A stretch of 64,000 bases of DNA from Caulobacter soli. GTDB lineage: Bacteria > Pseudomonadota > Alphaproteobacteria > Caulobacterales > Caulobacteraceae. This document shows, piece by piece, positions 9,156 to 18,573 of the stretch. Below the pieces are notes generated by a model. That model made no database searches. It saw nothing but the letters and a program-made list of their open reading frames with translations, and had not been told where the DNA came from. Both the position numbers and the translations under genes were made by a program. The DNA is taken from NCBI RefSeq assembly GCF_011045195.1, contig NZ_CP049199.1:372001-436000 (forward strand), read 5' to 3'. The first letter of the stretch is position 1; each line of letters begins with the position of its first letter.

Positions 9156-11330
9156 ATGTCTGGTCCCATGCCCCGCATAGCCTCCGTCCTGCTGCCCATG
9201 CCGCTGCCCGAGGCGTTCGACTACGCCGAGCCGGAAGGGCTGGGCCTGATGGTCGGCGACCACGTGGCCGTGCCGCTGGGGCCACGCGTGATTCGCGGGG
9301 TGGTCACGGCCCTGCGCGACGGCGCCGGCCATAACCGTCCGCTGAAGCCGGTGCTGGAGCGGGTGGACGATCCGCCGCTGCCGCCGGGTGTCCTGACCTT
9401 CGTGGAATGGGCGGCGCGCTATTCGGTCGACATTCCCGGCTGGCCCCTGGCCATGGCCCTGCGCGGCCTGCGCCATCCGGCCGCCAAGCCCGACAAGGCC
9501 CTGGCCCTGACCGGGACCCAGCCCGCCCGCATGACCCCCGCGCGCCTGAAGGTGCTGGCGGCGGCGCAAGCCGGCCCGATGGCTTCCGGCGCCCTGGCGA
9601 CCGCCGCCGGGGTCTCGGCCGGCGTGGTGAAGGGCCTGGTCGACGAGGGCGCGCTGGCCGTGACCTGGATCGAGCCGGACAGCAGCTTCCCCCAGCCCGA
9701 CCTGTCGCTGCCGCCCCAGACCCTCAATCCCAGCCAGCGGGCCTCGGCCGACGTGCTGTCCGAGATGCTGGGCGCCGGCGGCTTTCAGGCCGCCTTGCTG
9801 GACGGGGTGACCGGCTCGGGCAAGACCGAGGTCTATCTGGAGGCCGTGGCCGCCGCCCTGGCCGCCGATCCGGACAGCCAGGTGCTGATCCTGCTGCCCG
9901 AGATCGCCCTGACCCAGGCGGTGATCGCCCGCTTCGAGAGCCGGTTCGGCGCCGCGCCGATCGAGTGGCATTCGGGCGTTTCGCCGCCCAAGCGTCGCCG
10001 GGCCTGGGAGGGCGTGGCCACGGGCAGGGCGCGGATCGTGGTCGGCGCCCGCTCGGCCCTGTTTCTGCCGTTCCGCAGGCTGCGGCTGGTGGTGGTCGAC
10101 GAGGAGCACGACGGCTCGTTCAAGCAGGAAGAGGGCTTCATCTACCAGGCCCGCGACCTGGCCGTGGCCCGCGCCAAGATCGAGGGCGCGCTGGTGGTGC
10201 TGGCCTCGGCCACCCCGTCGCTGGAAAGCCTGTGGAACGCCCAGCAGGGCCGCTATCGCTGGCTGCGGCTCAGCGCTCGTCACGGCGCGGCCCAACTGCC
10301 CGACATCGGCCTGATCGACATGCGCGAGACCCCGCCGGAGCCCGGCCGCTGGCTGTCGCCGCCGCTGGTCAAGGCCGTGTCGGTGGCGCTCTCGCGGGGC
10401 GAGCAGTCGCTGCTGTTCCTGAACCGCCGGGGCTATGCGCCGCTGGTGCTGTGCAAGGCCTGCGGCGAGAAGATGAAGTCGCCCGACACCGACAGCTGGC
10501 TGGTCGAGCACCGCTATACCGGCCGGCTGGTCTGCCACCTGACCGGTTTCTCGATGAAGAAGCCCGAGGCTTGCCCGCACTGCGGCGCCAAGGACAGCCT
10601 GACCTCGATCGGTCCAGGGGTGGAGCGGGTCGAGGAGGAGGCGCGCCACCTGTTCCCCGACGCCCGGGTGGCGGTGTTCTCGTCCGACACGGTGTTCGAC
10701 GCGGCCGGGGCGCGGGCCCTGGTCGACAGCATGGCGGCCGGCGAGATCGACATCCTGGTGGCGACCCAGGCCGCCGCCAAGGGCCACAACTTCCCCAACC
10801 TCACCCTGGTGGGCGTGGTCGACGCGGACCTGTCCCTACGTGGTGGCGACCTGCGGGCCGGCGAGCGGACGTTCCAGCTGCTGGCCCAGGCGGCGGGCCG
10901 GGCAGGAAGGCACGAGAAGCCGGGGCGGGCTCTCCTTCAGACGTACTCTCCCGAGCACGGCGTGTTGCAAGCCCTCAAGGCCCAGGACCGCGACGCCTTC
11001 GTCGAGGCCGAGATGGCCATGCGCCAGGAGGCGGGCCTGCCGCCGTTCGGACGGCTGGCGGCGGTGATCGCCACCGGTCCCGATCCGGTGGCCCTGGAGG
11101 CCTATTGCAACGCCCTGGCGGCCGCGACGCCCAACGCCGACGGGGTCGAGGTGTTCGGCCCGGCCGACGCGCCCCTGGCCCTGGTGCGCGGGCGACGGCG
11201 CAAACGCTTCCTGGTGCGCGCGGACCGCTCGGTGGACCTGCAAGGCTTCCTGGCCGCCTGGCGGGCGCGGGCCAAGGTCCCGAACTCGGTCCGCGTGGTG
11301 TTCGACGTGGACCCGTACAGTTTTCTGTGA
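9156..11330 (+). CDS. priA: primosomal protein N' (PriA helicase) with a reduced zinc-binding region
   Basis: 3'-to-5' helicase that recognises stalled forks and reloads the replisome. I start it at the ATG at 9156; ATGs at 9102 and 9168 are alternatives and no ribosome-binding site is decisive. The N-terminal fork-binding domain begins RIASVLLPMPLPEAFDY. Helicase motifs are complete: Walker A DGVTGSGKTEVYLE, DEEHDGSFKQEE, ASATPSLES, TQAAAKGHNFPNLTLVGVVDAD and QAAGRAGR. The zinc module between the helicase lobes is unusual: a CKAC pair and a CPHC pair remain, but the second Cys pair is absent (MKSPDTDSWL) and the third keeps one cysteine (LVCHLTGF). Classical PriA has eight zinc-binding cysteines here and this one has five. 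The frame is intact, so this looks like lineage drift, not damage. Confidence 0.95.
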   Translation: MSGPMPRIASVLLPMPLPEAFDYAEPEGLGLMVGDHVAVPLGPRVIRGVVTALRDGAGHNRPLKPVLERVDDPPLPPGVLTFVEWAARYSVDIPGWPLAMALRGLRHPAAKPDKALALTGTQPARMTPARLKVLAAAQAGPMASGALATAAGVSAGVVKGLVDEGALAVTWIEPDSSFPQPDLSLPPQTLNPSQRASADVLSEMLGAGGFQAALLDGVTGSGKTEVYLEAVAAALAADPDSQVLILLPEIALTQAVIARFESRFGAAPIEWHSGVSPPKRRRAWEGVATGRARIVVGARSALFLPFRRLRLVVVDEEHDGSFKQEEGFIYQARDLAVARAKIEGALVVLASATPSLESLWNAQQGRYRWLRLSARHGAAQLPDIGLIDMRETPPEPGRWLSPPLVKAVSVALSRGEQSLLFLNRRGYAPLVLCKACGEKMKSPDTDSWLVEHRYTGRLVCHLTGFSMKKPEACPHCGAKDSLTSIGPGVERVEEEARHLFPDARVAVFSSDTVFDAAGARALVDSMAAGEIDILVATQAAAKGHNFPNLTLVGVVDADLSLRGGDLRAGERTFQLLAQAAGRAGRHEKPGRALLQTYSPEHGVLQALKAQDRDAFVEAEMAMRQEAGLPPFGRLAAVIATGPDPVALEAYCNALAAATPNADGVEVFGPADAPLALVRGRRRKRFLVRADRSVDLQGFLAAWRARAKVPNSVRVVFDVDPYSFL

Positions 11331-11339
11331 GGGAAAAGC

Positions 11340-11630
11340 CCCCTCTCTCATAGAGAGAGGGAGGGGCCCGCCGCCGCAGGCGGTGGGAGGGTGAGAGGTT
11401 ACAATCTCTCCGAACGAAGCACGATCGGGCGATCGTCGACGACCGCGCTGGGATTGGGAGGGAGCTCTTCTGCCAGAGTCTGGTTTTTGGTCGCGCTCAT
11501 AGCGATATGCGTGATCAGTTTCCTGGAGGCTGCGCAGCCGAAAGAATCGGGATTTTCCGGCGGGCGGTGAAACCTCTCACCCTCCCACCGCTTCGCGGCG
11601 GGTCCCTCCCTCTCTCTAAGAGAGAGGGTG
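11340..11630. repeat. composite paired-palindrome element, copy 1 (family A)
   Basis: The whole gap between priA and the MFS gene is one symmetric element. A palindromic unit at 11340-11400 (CTCTC...GAGAG hairpin, then GGGGCCCGCCG, then GGTGGGAGGGTGAGAGG) recurs inverted at 11570-11630, flanking a 170-base core. The inner borders (GAGAGATTGTAACC on one side, GGGATTTTCCGGC on the other) recur in the element at 62871-63109. The core has a 33-codon minus-strand frame (11399-11500) that I do not regard as a gene. Confidence 0.85.
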
Positions 11631-11643
11631 TTCGCGCTGACCC

Positions 11644-13212
11644 CTAGACCGGTTCCTTCTCCAGCACCGGCTCCACGGGCATGCGCCCGCGCAGGGTGAT
11701 GGTCGGCAGCAGCAGGGTCGCTGCCAGGCCCAGCCCGGTCACCAGGATGCCGCCGGCGAAGACACCGGTCAGGGCGTGGGTCAGGGCCTGAGCCAGGGCC
11801 GGGTCGGCGTGACGGGCCGCGCCCTGGGCGGTGGCCTTCAGGGCCATGCCCTGCAGGGCGCCCAGGTCCAGCCCCTGGCCCTCGCTGGCCAGGCGATGGG
11901 TCAGCAGGGCGCCGAAGATCGCCACCCCGATCGTCGAGCCGATCTGGCGGAAGAACTGGTTGGAGCTGGTGGCCACGCCGATGTCGCGCACCTCGACCGA
12001 GCTCTGGATGGCGATGTTGAACAGGCTCTGGCTGGGGCCCAGTCCCAGGCCGACGATGGCCATCCGCCAGCACAGGTCGGGCAGGGTGGTGTGGACGCCG
12101 CAGCGGCTCAGCAGCCAGAAGCCGGTCATCAGCAGCACGGCGCCGGCGATCAGCAGGGGCTTGTACCGGCCCGTCCGGCTGACGATCTGGCCGGCGGCGG
12201 TGGAGCTGACGATCAGCCCGCCCATCATCGGCAGGATCGCCAGGCCGCTGGTGGTGGCGTCCACCCCCAGGCCCAGCTGCATGTAGAGCGGCAGGAAGGT
12301 CACCACGCCCAGGAAGGCCATGGACAGCAGGAAGCCGGCCCCGTTGGCGGCGGCGAACACCCGGTTGGCGAACAGGCGCAGCGGCAGGATCGGATTGCTG
12401 ACCTTGCTCTCGACGAACAGGAAGGCGGCCAGGGCCACGGCGGCGAAGGCGAACAGGCCCAGGCTCTGGGGCGAGCTCCAGGCGAAGTCGTGGCCGCCCA
12501 GGCTCAGCGCCAGCAGCAGGGGCACGAAGGCGGCGACCAGCAGGATGGCGCCGACATAGTCCACCGCGCCCGAGCGCCGGTGCTCCAGCGGCGGCATCTT
12601 GACCAGCACCATGAACAGCGACAGCAGGGAAAGCGGCAGGTTAACGTAGAACACCCAGCGCCAGCCGGCGATCGTGTGCGCGCCGATATGCACCGTCCCG
12701 TGGTCGGTGAAATAGCCGCCGATCAGCGGGCCCAGGATGCTGGCCAGGCCGAACACCGAGCCGAACAGGCCGGCGAACTTGCCCCGCTCGCGCGGCGGAT
12801 AGAGGTCGGCGATGATCGCGAAGGCGGTGGTGAACAGCGCCCCGCCGCCGACGCCCTGCAGGGCGCGGCAGACGATCAGCTGGACCATGCCGCTCATGCC
12901 CAGCACCGGGCCGAACTCGCCCGACAGCCCCGCGAACCACGAGCCGGCCAGGAAGATGCCGATGCCGATCAGTAGGATGGGCTTGCGGCCGTAGATGTCG
13001 CCCAGCTTGCCCCAGATCGGCACCATCACCGTCGAGGTCAGCAGATAGGCGGTGGTGACCCAGGCGTAGAGGGTCAGGCCGTTCAGCTCGGCGATGATCC
13101 GCGGCATGGCCGTGGAGACCACCGTCTGGTCCAGGGCGCTGAGCAGGAAGACGATCATCAGCGCGGCCATGGTCAGCCGCCGCTCGGTGTCGGTGAAGGT
13201 CTGGGTGGTCAT
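11644..13212 (-). CDS. DHA2-family MFS multidrug exporter
   Basis: Proton-driven drug exporter of the 14-helix DHA2 group (EmrB/QacA type) in the inner membrane. 522 residues from the ATG at 13212, which has GGGGACC upstream; the frame extends 49 codons further but that part has no membrane character. Motifs include [16 protein letters not shown] (motif D1 of this group), [15 protein letters not shown] (motif A) and [18 protein letters not shown] (motif C-like region), with hydrophobic helices throughout. No membrane-fusion partner or adjacent regulator is visible. Substrate cannot be read from the sequence. Confidence 0.93.
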   Translation of the reverse strand: MTTQTFTDTERRLTMAALMIVFLLSALDQTVVSTAMPRIIAELNGLTLYAWVTTAYLLTSTVMVPIWGKLGDIYGRKPILLIGIGIFLAGSWFAGLSGEFGPVLGMSGMVQLIVCRALQGVGGGALFTTAFAIIADLYPPRERGKFAGLFGSVFGLASILGPLIGGYFTDHGTVHIGAHTIAGWRWVFYVNLPLSLLSLFMVLVKMPPLEHRRSGAVDYVGAILLVAAFVPLLLALSLGGHDFAWSSPQSLGLFAFAAVALAAFLFVESKVSNPILPLRLFANRVFAAANGAGFLLSMAFLGVVTFLPLYMQLGLGVDATTSGLAILPMMGGLIVSSTAAGQIVSRTGRYKPLLIAGAVLLMTGFWLLSRCGVHTTLPDLCWRMAIVGLGLGPSQSLFNIAIQSSVEVRDIGVATSSNQFFRQIGSTIGVAIFGALLTHRLASEGQGLDLGALQGMALKATAQGAARHADPALAQALTHALTGVFAGGILVTGLGLAATLLLPTITLRGRMPVEPVLEKEPV

Positions 13213-13342
13213 ACGGTCCCCACGGCGTCGTCGGTCCGTTTCATGCGGGCGAGCCGCGTGGTCCGCAAGCCAGAACGTCGTTCCGGTGGCGGGCGCGCCG
13301 CCTGTAACGCTCGCGCGATAATCTCGAGGTTGGGGAGCGAAG

Positions 13343-13430
13343 ACCTCGTCCTTCGACAAGCTCAGGATGAGGTCTTCGACTGTCAGGCCTGCAAATGGTC
13401 CTCATCCTGAGCCGGTCGAAGGACGAGGAC
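13343..13430. repeat. inverted palindrome pair (family D), copy 1
   Basis: Arms at 13343-13373 and 13398-13430 are inverted near-copies (CCTCGTCCTTCGACAAGCTC / CTCATCCTGAG...CGAAGGACGAGG) around a 24-base core. It lies just downstream of terC. The same unit recurs at 20854-20946. This sequence type is a common dispersed palindrome in alphaproteobacteria. Confidence 0.85.
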
Positions 13431-13441
13431 CACGCACGGTG

Positions 13442-14221
13442 CTAGTGCTTGGGCGGACCGCCCTTGCGCCGCGACAGCATGTTCAGGCCCTCGACCCCGG
13501 CCGAGAAGGCCATGGCCGCGTAGATGTAGCCCTTGGGCACGTGGACCCCGAAGCCCTCGGCGATCAGCACCGCCCCGATCATCAGCAGGAAGCCCAGGGC
13601 CAGCATCACGACGGTGGGGTTGTCGTTGATGAAATTGCCCAGCGGATCGGCGGCCACCATCATCAGGCCCACCGCGACGATCACCGCGATGATCATCACC
13701 GGCAGGTGGTCGGTCATGCCCACGGCGGTCAGGATCGAGTCGATCGAGAACACGATGTCCAGCAGGATGATCTGGACGATCGCCCCGCCGACGTTGGACA
13801 CGGCCGCCGTCTTGATGTCGGGCGCGGCGTCGCCGGTGTTGGGATCGACGCTGTGGTGGATTTCCTTGGTGGCCTTCCAGATCAGGAACAGGCCGCCGGC
13901 GATCAGGATCAGGTCGCGCCACGAGAAGGCGGTCTCGAAGGTCGGTTCGCCGTGAGAGAGCGGTCCGGCCAGGCCCAGGTCGAACACCGGGGCGGTCAGG
14001 CCCACGATGAAGGCGATGGTCGACAGCAGGACCAGTCGCATGATCAGGGCCAACGAAATGCCGATCCGACGCACCCTCTGTCGATGTTCGGGCGGCAGCT
14101 TGTTGGAGAGGATGGAAATGAACACCAGGTTGTCGATGCCAAGCACGACTTCCATGACGATCAACGTGACCAGGGCGGCCCAGACGGCTGGGTCCGCGGC
14201 GAGGTGAAGGAGTTCGTTCAT
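13442..14221 (-). CDS. TerC family integral membrane protein
   Basis: 259 residues with about seven hydrophobic helices. The family signatures are the two acidic intramembrane motifs: [20 protein letters not shown] near the N-terminus and [17 protein letters not shown] near residue 160, plus [12 protein letters not shown] between helices. TerC/Alx relatives are linked to metal (Mn, Ca) handling or tellurite resistance; more recent work implicates them in manganese export that metallates secreted enzymes. Which applies here is unknown. No ter cluster is adjacent. It is divergent from the acyltransferase gene. Confidence 0.9.
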   Translation of the reverse strand: MNELLHLAADPAVWAALVTLIVMEVVLGIDNLVFISILSNKLPPEHRQRVRRIGISLALIMRLVLLSTIAFIVGLTAPVFDLGLAGPLSHGEPTFETAFSWRDLILIAGGLFLIWKATKEIHHSVDPNTGDAAPDIKTAAVSNVGGAIVQIILLDIVFSIDSILTAVGMTDHLPVMIIAVIVAVGLMMVAADPLGNFINDNPTVVMLALGFLLMIGAVLIAEGFGVHVPKGYIYAAMAFSAGVEGLNMLSRRKGGPPKH

Positions 14222-14334
14222 CGTACCGATCTAAGTTCGGTTTGGAAAACGCGTCTGCGCCTCCCCCTCAAGAGGCGCCGTCCATGCAAGGAACGCGACG
14301 GAAGCCCCCAGGCTTCGCCAAACCAAGAGTCGAC

Positions 14335-15432
14335 ATGATGCCAGACGCCGCCAATATCAAGCCCCTGACGGCGCTGCGCTTCTTCGCCGCCTTCTGGGTG
14401 GTGATGTACCACTACTGGCCCAACCTCTCGGTGGCGGCGCCGCCGGCGATGATCGGCAAGGGCTATCTGGGCGTCGAGGCGTTCTTCACCCTGTCGGGCT
14501 TCATCCTCTGCCACGTCTATCTGCAAGGCTTCGGCGGCGGGCGGTTCAAGTACGGCGACTTCCTGTGGAACCGGCTGGCGCGGGTCTATCCGCTGCACCT
14601 GGTCACCCTGGCGGGGGTGGGACTGATGGCCGCGGTCGCCGGCCTGGCCGGGATCGCCGTCGACCCGAACATGCTGGCCTGGAGCGCCCTGCCGGCCAAT
14701 CTGCTGCTGGTCCAGGCTTGGGGCTTCGCGCCGGTGTCGGGCTGGAACCATCCGTCGTGGTCGATCTCGGCCGAGTGGTTCGCCTATCTCAGCTTCCCGG
14801 CCTTCGCCTGGGCCGCCTGGCGGCTGCGCGATCGTCCGCGCCTGGCCGTCGGCCTGGCCCTGGCCCTGATCGCCGGCCTCTATCCGCTGTTCCAGGCCTT
14901 GGCGGGCTTCTCGCTGACCGAGGCGACCATCCGCTGGGGTTTCCTCAGGATCGTTCCGTGCTTCGCCTATGGCTGCGCCCTGCACGCCTTGTGGCGCTCG
15001 GGCCTCGTCACCGGCCGCTTTTCGGGGGTGGGCGCCTGCCTGGCGGGCGCCGCCGTGCTGCTGGCCGTGCACTTCGGCGCGCCCGATCCGTTCATTATTA
15101 TCACGCTGGGCGCCCTGATCGTCATGCTGGCGGCCCTGGCCGCGACCGGCTCGCGCTTCGCGTCTCAAGCGCCGCTCGTGTATTTGGGCGAGATCAGCTA
15201 CTCGACCTACATGATCTGCATCCCGTGGAAGATCCTGGCGGTGAACGCCGCGGAGAAGCTTCTCAAGATCGATGGAGATCAACTGCCGGCCTATGCTTGG
15301 CTGTTAATCGTGGCCGCACTGGTCCCGCTGTCGGCGCTGTCGTATCACATCATCGAAAAGCCGATGCGTGAGCGCATGAAAACTTGGGCGAAGGGCTGGC
15401 GGGAGCGACGTCCTGCCACGGCGAAAGCCTGA
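14335..15432 (+). CDS. acyltransferase 3 family membrane protein (OafA/YrhL type)
   Basis: About 365 residues with roughly ten membrane helices. Start chosen at the ATG at 14335 (MMPDAANIKPLTALRFFAAFWVV) with AAGAG upstream; an ATG at 14242 would add a polar stretch. Family features: LTALRFFAAFWVVMYHY with the expected Arg and His, GYLGVEAFFTLSGFILC, WNRLARVYPLHL, and the late YLGEISYSTYMICIPW. These enzymes O-acylate surface polysaccharide, lipopolysaccharide or other periplasmic targets. No glycan operon is adjacent, so the acceptor is unknown. Confidence 0.88.
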   Translation: MMPDAANIKPLTALRFFAAFWVVMYHYWPNLSVAAPPAMIGKGYLGVEAFFTLSGFILCHVYLQGFGGGRFKYGDFLWNRLARVYPLHLVTLAGVGLMAAVAGLAGIAVDPNMLAWSALPANLLLVQAWGFAPVSGWNHPSWSISAEWFAYLSFPAFAWAAWRLRDRPRLAVGLALALIAGLYPLFQALAGFSLTEATIRWGFLRIVPCFAYGCALHALWRSGLVTGRFSGVGACLAGAAVLLAVHFGAPDPFIIITLGALIVMLAALAATGSRFASQAPLVYLGEISYSTYMICIPWKILAVNAAEKLLKIDGDQLPAYAWLLIVAALVPLSALSYHIIEKPMRERMKTWAKGWRERRPATAKA

Positions 15433-15501
15433 TAAACAGACTTTTCATATTTCCCTGCGAGGGTTATCCCTTAGCCCAGTGACGTGGGGGAGTACCCAAG
15501 C

Positions 15502-16206
15502 ATGACGAAACGGACGAGAGCCCTCTGGGGTTCCCTGGCCGCTGCCGCCATGATCAGCCTTGTGCCGATGTCCGGCGCCGTGGCTGACGGGTACTGGCAG
15601 TGCGTTCCGTTCGCGCGTCTGATGTCGGGCATCCAGATCTTCGGCGACGCCCGCACTTGGTGGAGCCAGGCGGTCGGCAAGTACGACACCGGTTTCGTGC
15701 CCCGCGCCGGCGCGGTTCTCTGCTTCAAGCCCACCGCCCGCATGAACCTCGGCCACGTCGCCTTCGTCAGCCAGGTGCTGACCGATCGCGTGATCCAGGT
15801 GACCCACGCCAACTGGTCGATCATCGACGGCGGTCGCGGTCAGATCGAAAAGGACGTCACCGTCGTCGACGTCTCGCCGGCCGGCGACTGGAGCGAAGTG
15901 AAGGTCTGGTACGACCCGATTCGCGACCTCGGCACCACGGTTTATCCGACCCACGGCTTCATCTATCAGAACAACCAGGCGGTCACGATCGCCGCCGCGA
16001 CCAGCAAGCTGGCCCTGGCCCAGAACGCCGCCGTCTCGCTGGCCAAGTCCGCCGCCAACCAGGTCGCCGCCTCGGTGCGCGTGTCCTCGCCGCTGGACAT
16101 GATCAACCAGGCCGCCGACTCGACCGACCGCATCGCCGCCCTGATCGCCCAATCCCAAGGCCCGGCGTCGTCGCAAGACACCGACAAGACGCAAGCCACG
16201 CGTTGA
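15502..16206 (+). CDS. exported CHAP-domain amidase/peptidase
   Basis: 234 residues from the ATG at 15502, with GGGGGAG upstream. A signal peptide (about 1-28, SLVPMSGAVA) precedes a CHAP domain. Cys34 (YWQCVPFAR) is the likely nucleophile, His85 (NLGHVAFVS) the base and the HANW segment (Asn104) the third polar residue. CHAP enzymes cleave peptidoglycan amide or peptide bonds, so a periplasmic wall hydrolase is the natural call. The C-terminal 90 residues (SKLALAQNAAVSLAKSAANQ onward) are Ala-rich and low in complexity. CorA follows on the same strand. Confidence 0.82.
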   Translation: MTKRTRALWGSLAAAAMISLVPMSGAVADGYWQCVPFARLMSGIQIFGDARTWWSQAVGKYDTGFVPRAGAVLCFKPTARMNLGHVAFVSQVLTDRVIQVTHANWSIIDGGRGQIEKDVTVVDVSPAGDWSEVKVWYDPIRDLGTTVYPTHGFIYQNNQAVTIAAATSKLALAQNAAVSLAKSAANQVAASVRVSSPLDMINQAADSTDRIAALIAQSQGPASSQDTDKTQATR

Positions 16207-16271
16207 CGTCGTGCGCGCCGTGGGCCATGCCCAAGGCGTGAGGTGACGGGCGTGAGCAACACGGTTTTCCC

Positions 16272-17231
16272 ATGCTGAGGGTGCTGCGCCATGGCGCGCC
16301 GGGTTTCGAGCTCGGCGGCTTGACGCCCGACTGGGCGCTGCCCGCCGACGCGGTGTGGGTCGAACTGGTTTCGCCCAGTCGCGCCGAGGAAGTGGCGGTC
16401 GAGAAATCGATCGGCCTGCTGCTGCCCACCCGCGAGGAGATGGCCGAGATCGAGGCCTCCTCGCGTCTCTACCAGGAAGACGGCGGCACGTTCATGACCG
16501 CCACGGTGCTGGTCAACGCCGACGGCGACCTGCCCACCGCCGCCCCCGTGACCTTCGTGCTGACCGGCGATCGCCTGGTCACCATCCGCTATGTCGAGCC
16601 CAAGGCCTTTTCGGTGTTCGCCGCCCAGGCCGAGCGCCAGCCCAGCCTGTGCCCCGGCGGCGCCCAGACGTTCCTGGGTCTGCTGGACGCGGTGATCGAC
16701 CGCACCGCCGACATCCTGGAACGCACCTCCGGCGAGGTCGAGACCCAGTCGCGGATCATCTTCAGCCGGCCGCGCGGCGCGGCGTTCGAGGCGATCCTCA
16801 ACCGCCTGGGCCGGGCCCAGATCGTCAATTCCAAGGCCCGCGACAGCCTGGTCAGCCTGGCCCGCCTGCTCAGCTTCGCGGCCCTGGCCGACCAGTTCGA
16901 CGGCGACAAGGAACTGCGCGATCACCTCAAATCGCTGCAACGCGACGTCCAGTCGATCACCGACCATTCCGGCTATCTGTCGGGCAACATCACCTTCCTG
17001 CTCGACGCGGCCCTGGGCCTGATCAACATCGAGCAGAACGCCATCTTCAAGATCTTCTCGGTGTTCTCGGTGATGTTCCTGCCGCCCACCCTGGTGGCCG
17101 GCATCTACGGCATGAACTTCACCCACATGCCCGAGCTGAACTGGCTGCACGGCTATCCGTTCGCCCTGGTGCTGATGATCGTCGCCGCGGCCGGGCCGCT
17201 GCTGTGGTTCAAAAGGCGCGGCTGGCTGTGA
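16272..17231 (+). CDS. CorA/ZntB family divalent-cation transporter
   Basis: 319 residues. The large N-terminal cytoplasmic domain (about 1-255) holds a long helical stalk (LFSRPRGAAFEAILNRLG onward). It is followed by two C-terminal membrane helices with the CorA signature YGMNF between them and the family-typical MPELNW loop. These pentamers conduct Mg2+, Co2+ or Ni2+ (CorA) or Zn2+ (ZntB); the ion cannot be assigned from sequence. The conserved CorA ending of a short basic tail (WFKRRGWL) is present. Confidence 0.92.
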   Translation: MLRVLRHGAPGFELGGLTPDWALPADAVWVELVSPSRAEEVAVEKSIGLLLPTREEMAEIEASSRLYQEDGGTFMTATVLVNADGDLPTAAPVTFVLTGDRLVTIRYVEPKAFSVFAAQAERQPSLCPGGAQTFLGLLDAVIDRTADILERTSGEVETQSRIIFSRPRGAAFEAILNRLGRAQIVNSKARDSLVSLARLLSFAALADQFDGDKELRDHLKSLQRDVQSITDHSGYLSGNITFLLDAALGLINIEQNAIFKIFSVFSVMFLPPTLVAGIYGMNFTHMPELNWLHGYPFALVLMIVAAAGPLLWFKRRGWL

Positions 17232-17300
17232 CAATCCGCACAGACCAAACCTTTCCTTAAAGCTGACATGCCAGGGTTCGCCCAAATCGAGCCCCCCTGA

Positions 17301-18536
17301 ATGTCCGCCGCCCCCGCCACCTCTCAGAGCCTGATCCGTTCGCTTCCGCCCAAGGTGTTGAAGGCCGCGATCGAGGCGCATGCCCGTTACCTGAAGGGGC
17401 TGCCGGCCGGGGCGCGCGCCAACCTCTCCTACGCCGATCTCGACAATGTCGATCTGGAGGGCGTCGACCTGTCCGAGGCCGACCTGACCGGGGCGCGGCT
17501 GTCGGGCGCGCTGCTCTCGCGCGCGGTCCTGACACGGGCGACCCTGTACGGCGCCGACCTGCGCGACGCCGACCTGCGCCAGGCCAACCTCTCGCGCTGC
17601 GACTTGCGCGGCGCCTGCCTGCGTGGGGCCAATCTGGGCGGCGCCGATCTGTCGGGCTGTGATCTGCGCGAGGGGATCACCGCCACCCAGAATAGCGCCC
17701 AGGGCTTCAAGATCCTGCAGCACCGGTCGCGGCGCGGCGAGCTGGAGCACGCCGTCACGCGCGGGGCCCGGCTGGACGGCGCCCAGGTGGGCGAGGGCTT
17801 CGCCCAGGTCGCCGACCTCACCGACGCCGACCTCTGCGGGGTCAGTCTGCAGGGGGCGCGGCTGAACCGGGCGGTCCTGAACGGCGCCAACCTTTCCCAG
17901 GCCAATCTCTACAACGCCGACCTCAGCGGCGCCTCCATGCGCCGGGCGGTGCTGACCGGGGCGGACCTGGCCGGCACCACCTTCGACGGCGCCGACATGA
18001 CCGAGGTGCTGCGCGCGCCGCCGCCGATCATCTATGTCGATGACGCGCCCCTGCATGAGGTGCTGGAGGCCCACGAGCTGTTCGTGACCAGCGACGGCCG
18101 CGACGGCGTGGTGGCCAAGATCCCGATGGTCGACTTCCGGCCGCTGAAGCGCCTGAAGGGGCGCCGGCTGGCCGGCCTGTCGGCGCCGGGCGCGATCTTC
18201 TTCGGCATGAACCTGGAGAACGTCCAGCTGCAGGGCGCCAACCTGGCCGACGCCGACCTGCGCGGGGTCAATCTGCGCGGGGCCGACCTGCGCGGCGCGC
18301 GCTTGGTGGGGGCACAGCTGTCGCGGGCCGATCTCTCCGGCGCCAAGCTGGGGCCGCTGACCATCGCCCAGGGCCGGGTTCTGCGCACCGACCTCAGCCG
18401 CGCCGTCCTGCGCGGCGCGGACCTGACCGGGGCCTCGGCCCGGCGGGTGCGGTTGATCGACGCCGACCTGGGCCGCTGCAAGCTGGACGGGTGCGACCTG
18501 ACCAGCGCGGAGCTGCCGGAAGGGTTCGAGGGCTGA
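17301..18536 (+). CDS. pentapeptide-repeat protein with three repeat blocks
   Basis: 411 residues. After a short helical N-terminus (LIRSLPPKVLKAAIEAHARYL) come three blocks of A(D/N)LXX pentapeptides: about 40-128, 160-236 and 310-405. These fold as right-handed quadrilateral beta-helices. They are separated by nonrepeat segments around 130-155 (TATQNSAQGFKILQH) and 238-300 (VLRAPPPIIYVDDAPLHEVLEAHE), the second resembling a small folded insert. There is no signal peptide, so it is probably cytoplasmic. Some members mimic DNA and protect gyrase, but nothing here shows that. It follows corA by 69 bases. Confidence 0.92.
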   Translation: MSAAPATSQSLIRSLPPKVLKAAIEAHARYLKGLPAGARANLSYADLDNVDLEGVDLSEADLTGARLSGALLSRAVLTRATLYGADLRDADLRQANLSRCDLRGACLRGANLGGADLSGCDLREGITATQNSAQGFKILQHRSRRGELEHAVTRGARLDGAQVGEGFAQVADLTDADLCGVSLQGARLNRAVLNGANLSQANLYNADLSGASMRRAVLTGADLAGTTFDGADMTEVLRAPPPIIYVDDAPLHEVLEAHELFVTSDGRDGVVAKIPMVDFRPLKRLKGRRLAGLSAPGAIFFGMNLENVQLQGANLADADLRGVNLRGADLRGARLVGAQLSRADLSGAKLGPLTIAQGRVLRTDLSRAVLRGADLTGASARRVRLIDADLGRCKLDGCDLTSAELPEGFEG

Positions 18537-18573
18537 AGTTCTCCGACATTCAGATGCGATCTCCCCATTCAGT

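Noticed and set aside
7395..10787. A single minus-strand frame of 1130 codons reading through xerC, DUF484 and priA
   Set aside because: Only the xerC part (from 8324 down) has family motifs. The rest is antisense to priA and DUF484, with Arg/Gly/His-rich composition typical of GC-rich shadow frames.
11399..11500. 33-codon minus-strand frame inside the family A composite element
   Set aside because: The corresponding region in the other copy (62871-63109) is not conserved as a frame, so it is unlikely to code.
15966..18074. Minus-strand 702-codon frame over the pentapeptide and CorA genes
   Set aside because: Antisense of pentapeptide repeats gives a long low-complexity frame; no start signal or domain.
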